DNA of 64,000 nt from Panorpa germanica (Eukaryota; Arthropoda; Insecta; Mecoptera; Panorpidae). Made by a program: the position numbers and the translations under genes. Shown in pieces: positions 62,322 to 64,000 of this stretch (its first letter is position 1; every line of letters begins with the position of its first letter). The notes under the pieces were generated by a model. That model worked only from the letters and a program-made list of their open reading frames with translations. It searched no databases and was not told the DNA's origin. The stretch is taken from the NCBI GenBank assembly GCA_963678705.1, contig OY783204.1:12100759-12164758 (forward strand), read 5' to 3'.

Positions 62322-63906
62322 ATGGAGAACTATTTTTATTGTCGAACATTAATTTTACAAACCGATTACCGTTCTATGAAAAGGCAACTATCTAAAGGTT
62401 GTCCTCAGCGATCCGTAATGGTGCCTGAGCTCTGGAACATGGTATTCGACGAGAACTGTGCTTCTCACTCAAAAGGTTGTGTAAACTAATGTTTTGCCAA
62501 CGATAATGTGATCCTTATCGGTGCAAACAGTACAGAACAATTAGAAAGACGTTTTCGACCTGGTATAGATAAAATCTGTAGTTTCTTGAAGCTACAAAGC
62601 TACGAAACAAATACGGTAACAACGAATGATAAACTTGTAACACACCTTGCGCGTGTCACAAAAAAGGAATGAAGCTTAAACTCGTCAACTATGCCGACAC
62701 TATACAAAGGGCATTTATGCCAATGGTTGTGTATTTTGCTTCGGCATGGTATTACAGGATCAATCTTCCAGATCTTCCATGCAAAGAACTATGTTATTGA
62801 CGATAACGCGTTGTTGCAGAACTGTATCTACAGAAGTGGTGCAGGTGATATTGGGGACAATTCCTTTAGATTTAAAAAGCACTCATGCACTTACTCAAGT
62901 TCAAATTACGGTTGAACTGAAAAAATCAAATTTTGATGATTTAAAATAAATGCGACAAATTTCGAGGATTTAAAGTTAATGCGGCTGTAAGATAAAAGTC
63001 TGGAGACGATACCAAATATATTGCCAAAGAGATGAATGTATATATGCATAAGCTCTGGCAAGACAGATAAGACTTAATACAAAAAGGAAGACCTACGTAT
63101 TGGTTTACAAGGACGATAATATTGCTTTGCACACAAGTGGTTCCTATATACTATGTGTGTGATCGGCTCCTGCTACTATAGGTGAAAAAAGTGATTGAAA
63201 GTGAGAAATTAATTACAGAAAAAAATTAAATAAATTATATGAATACTTTTTCAAACGAAAAGTATTTAAGTTTGTTTTAAATTTGTGTTAATTTACCCTA
63301 AACAAAGTGTTTTTACAAAAGTTTGAAAGTTGAAAACCAGTGTTAAAAACGAATTTTTTATTACGCGTACACGCGGTCTTATAAACATAACCTTAAAATT
63401 GTAACTTTGATGTTTGATATAAGACATTAATAAGTGCGATAGACAAAAAAGTGATAATAATTAGGTTAGTGTTAGTGCTAAAACATCAAGTGGTTAAGAA
63501 ATTCAAGAAATCTGTAGAGCTATATAAAGAAGACCTTATATAAACACTACAAATATACGGAAGACAAAAGGTTGCCGCCCATTATCAAGTAAGTCGATTA
63601 ACATTAACTATAAATAATAATAAAACATAAAAATTAGTTTATATAAATGCGTGTTTTAAATAATAAAGAGAGTGTAATAATTGTTATAAGTGATTAAGTG
63701 AACAATATATGCGGTTTTCTTGGAAATAGTAATTGATCGTTCATGAACATTCAATAATAACAAACAAATGGTAAGTAAGTAGGCATAAGTACAAGTATGT
63801 ACATGAGATATTAATAGAAATTCAGTGTGCCTTTGATAATGTCTGGTGGCCAAGTGACCTTTAAAGAATTAAACCGGCAAAAACCTCTAGGTACGTCTAC
63901 TGCGCT
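62322..63906 (+). repeat. Satellite unit, 1585 bp
   Basis: Near-copy of 60737-62321. The first ORF is broken by a TAA near 62487. Thumb frame 62746-62949. Confidence 0.9.
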
Positions 63907-64000
63907 ATGGAGAACTATTTTTATTGTCGAACATTAATTTTACAAACCGATTACCGTTCCATGAAAAGGCAACTATCTAAAGGTTGTCCTTAGCGATCCG
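63907..64000 (+). repeat. Satellite unit, partial at window end
   Basis: Opens like the other units and already carries the CAG-to-TAG change at 63991. Continues beyond the window. Confidence 0.85.

Larger units (their letters stand above)
38618..64000 (+). repeat. Right satellite array, same ~1.58-kb family
   Basis: Same family and orientation as the left array, running to the window edge. The first unit is partial: recognisable sequence restarts at about 38641, 21 bp upstream of the second small ORF. Period is 1577-1590 bp except where a LINE is inserted (40864-41556) and where a unit carries a ~500-bp deletion (56478-57562). Units here match the subfamily found from 18375 onward in the left array. 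Confidence 0.95.

Noticed and set aside
1..64000. tRNA genes or other structured RNA genes
   Set aside because: No cloverleaf-like or A/B-box pattern that I could support by eye; only short hairpins were found.

Overview
The window is AT-rich animal DNA, most likely from an insect. The evidence is one large tandem satellite array built from a piece of an R1-like non-LTR retrotransposon, a Polinton/Maverick-type DNA transposon remnant, a Ty3/gypsy retrotransposon and a LINE tail. The LINE C-terminus resembles elements common in ants and wasps, so a hymenopteran is a reasonable but unproven guess. I see no ordinary host gene.

Layout. 1-25604: satellite units of about 1.58 kb, head to tail. 25605 to about 32140: left part of a Polinton-like element, with a candidate terminal repeat, an acidic ORF, a decayed protein-primed family-B DNA polymerase on +, and an integrase and two small ORFs on -. 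About 32150-38615: a Ty3/gypsy element on the - strand, with one LTR (37878-38615), leader, gag, protease, a macro domain, RT and RNase H; integrase and the other LTR are absent. About 38618-64000: satellite again, carrying a 693-bp 5'-truncated LINE at 40864-41556.

The most unusual item is at 34484-35221: an uninterrupted ORF whose last 150 residues match the TARG1/OARD1-type macro domain (mono-ADP-ribosyl hydrolase). Both catalytic residues known from human TARG1 (Lys and Asp) are in place. It lies between protease and reverse transcriptase of the gypsy element. The same element keeps a textbook -1 frameshift signal at the gag/pol overlap: slippery TTTAAAC in the correct phase, a 6-nt spacer, an 8-bp stem and a possible 5-bp pseudoknot stem.

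The satellite is unusual too. Each unit holds a dead R1-type RT fragment (catalytic YADD changed to FAND in every copy where the motif survives) followed by about 620 bp of unrelated spacer with a TATA-like box, GTAAGT donors and a conserved hairpin. Units form higher-order repeats: two adjacent 5376-bp blocks that look identical, a dimeric pattern near 50-58 kb, a 2213-bp composite unit, and a subfamily switch near 18.3 kb. All mobile elements seen are broken; the host-encoded machinery that would act on them is not in this window.
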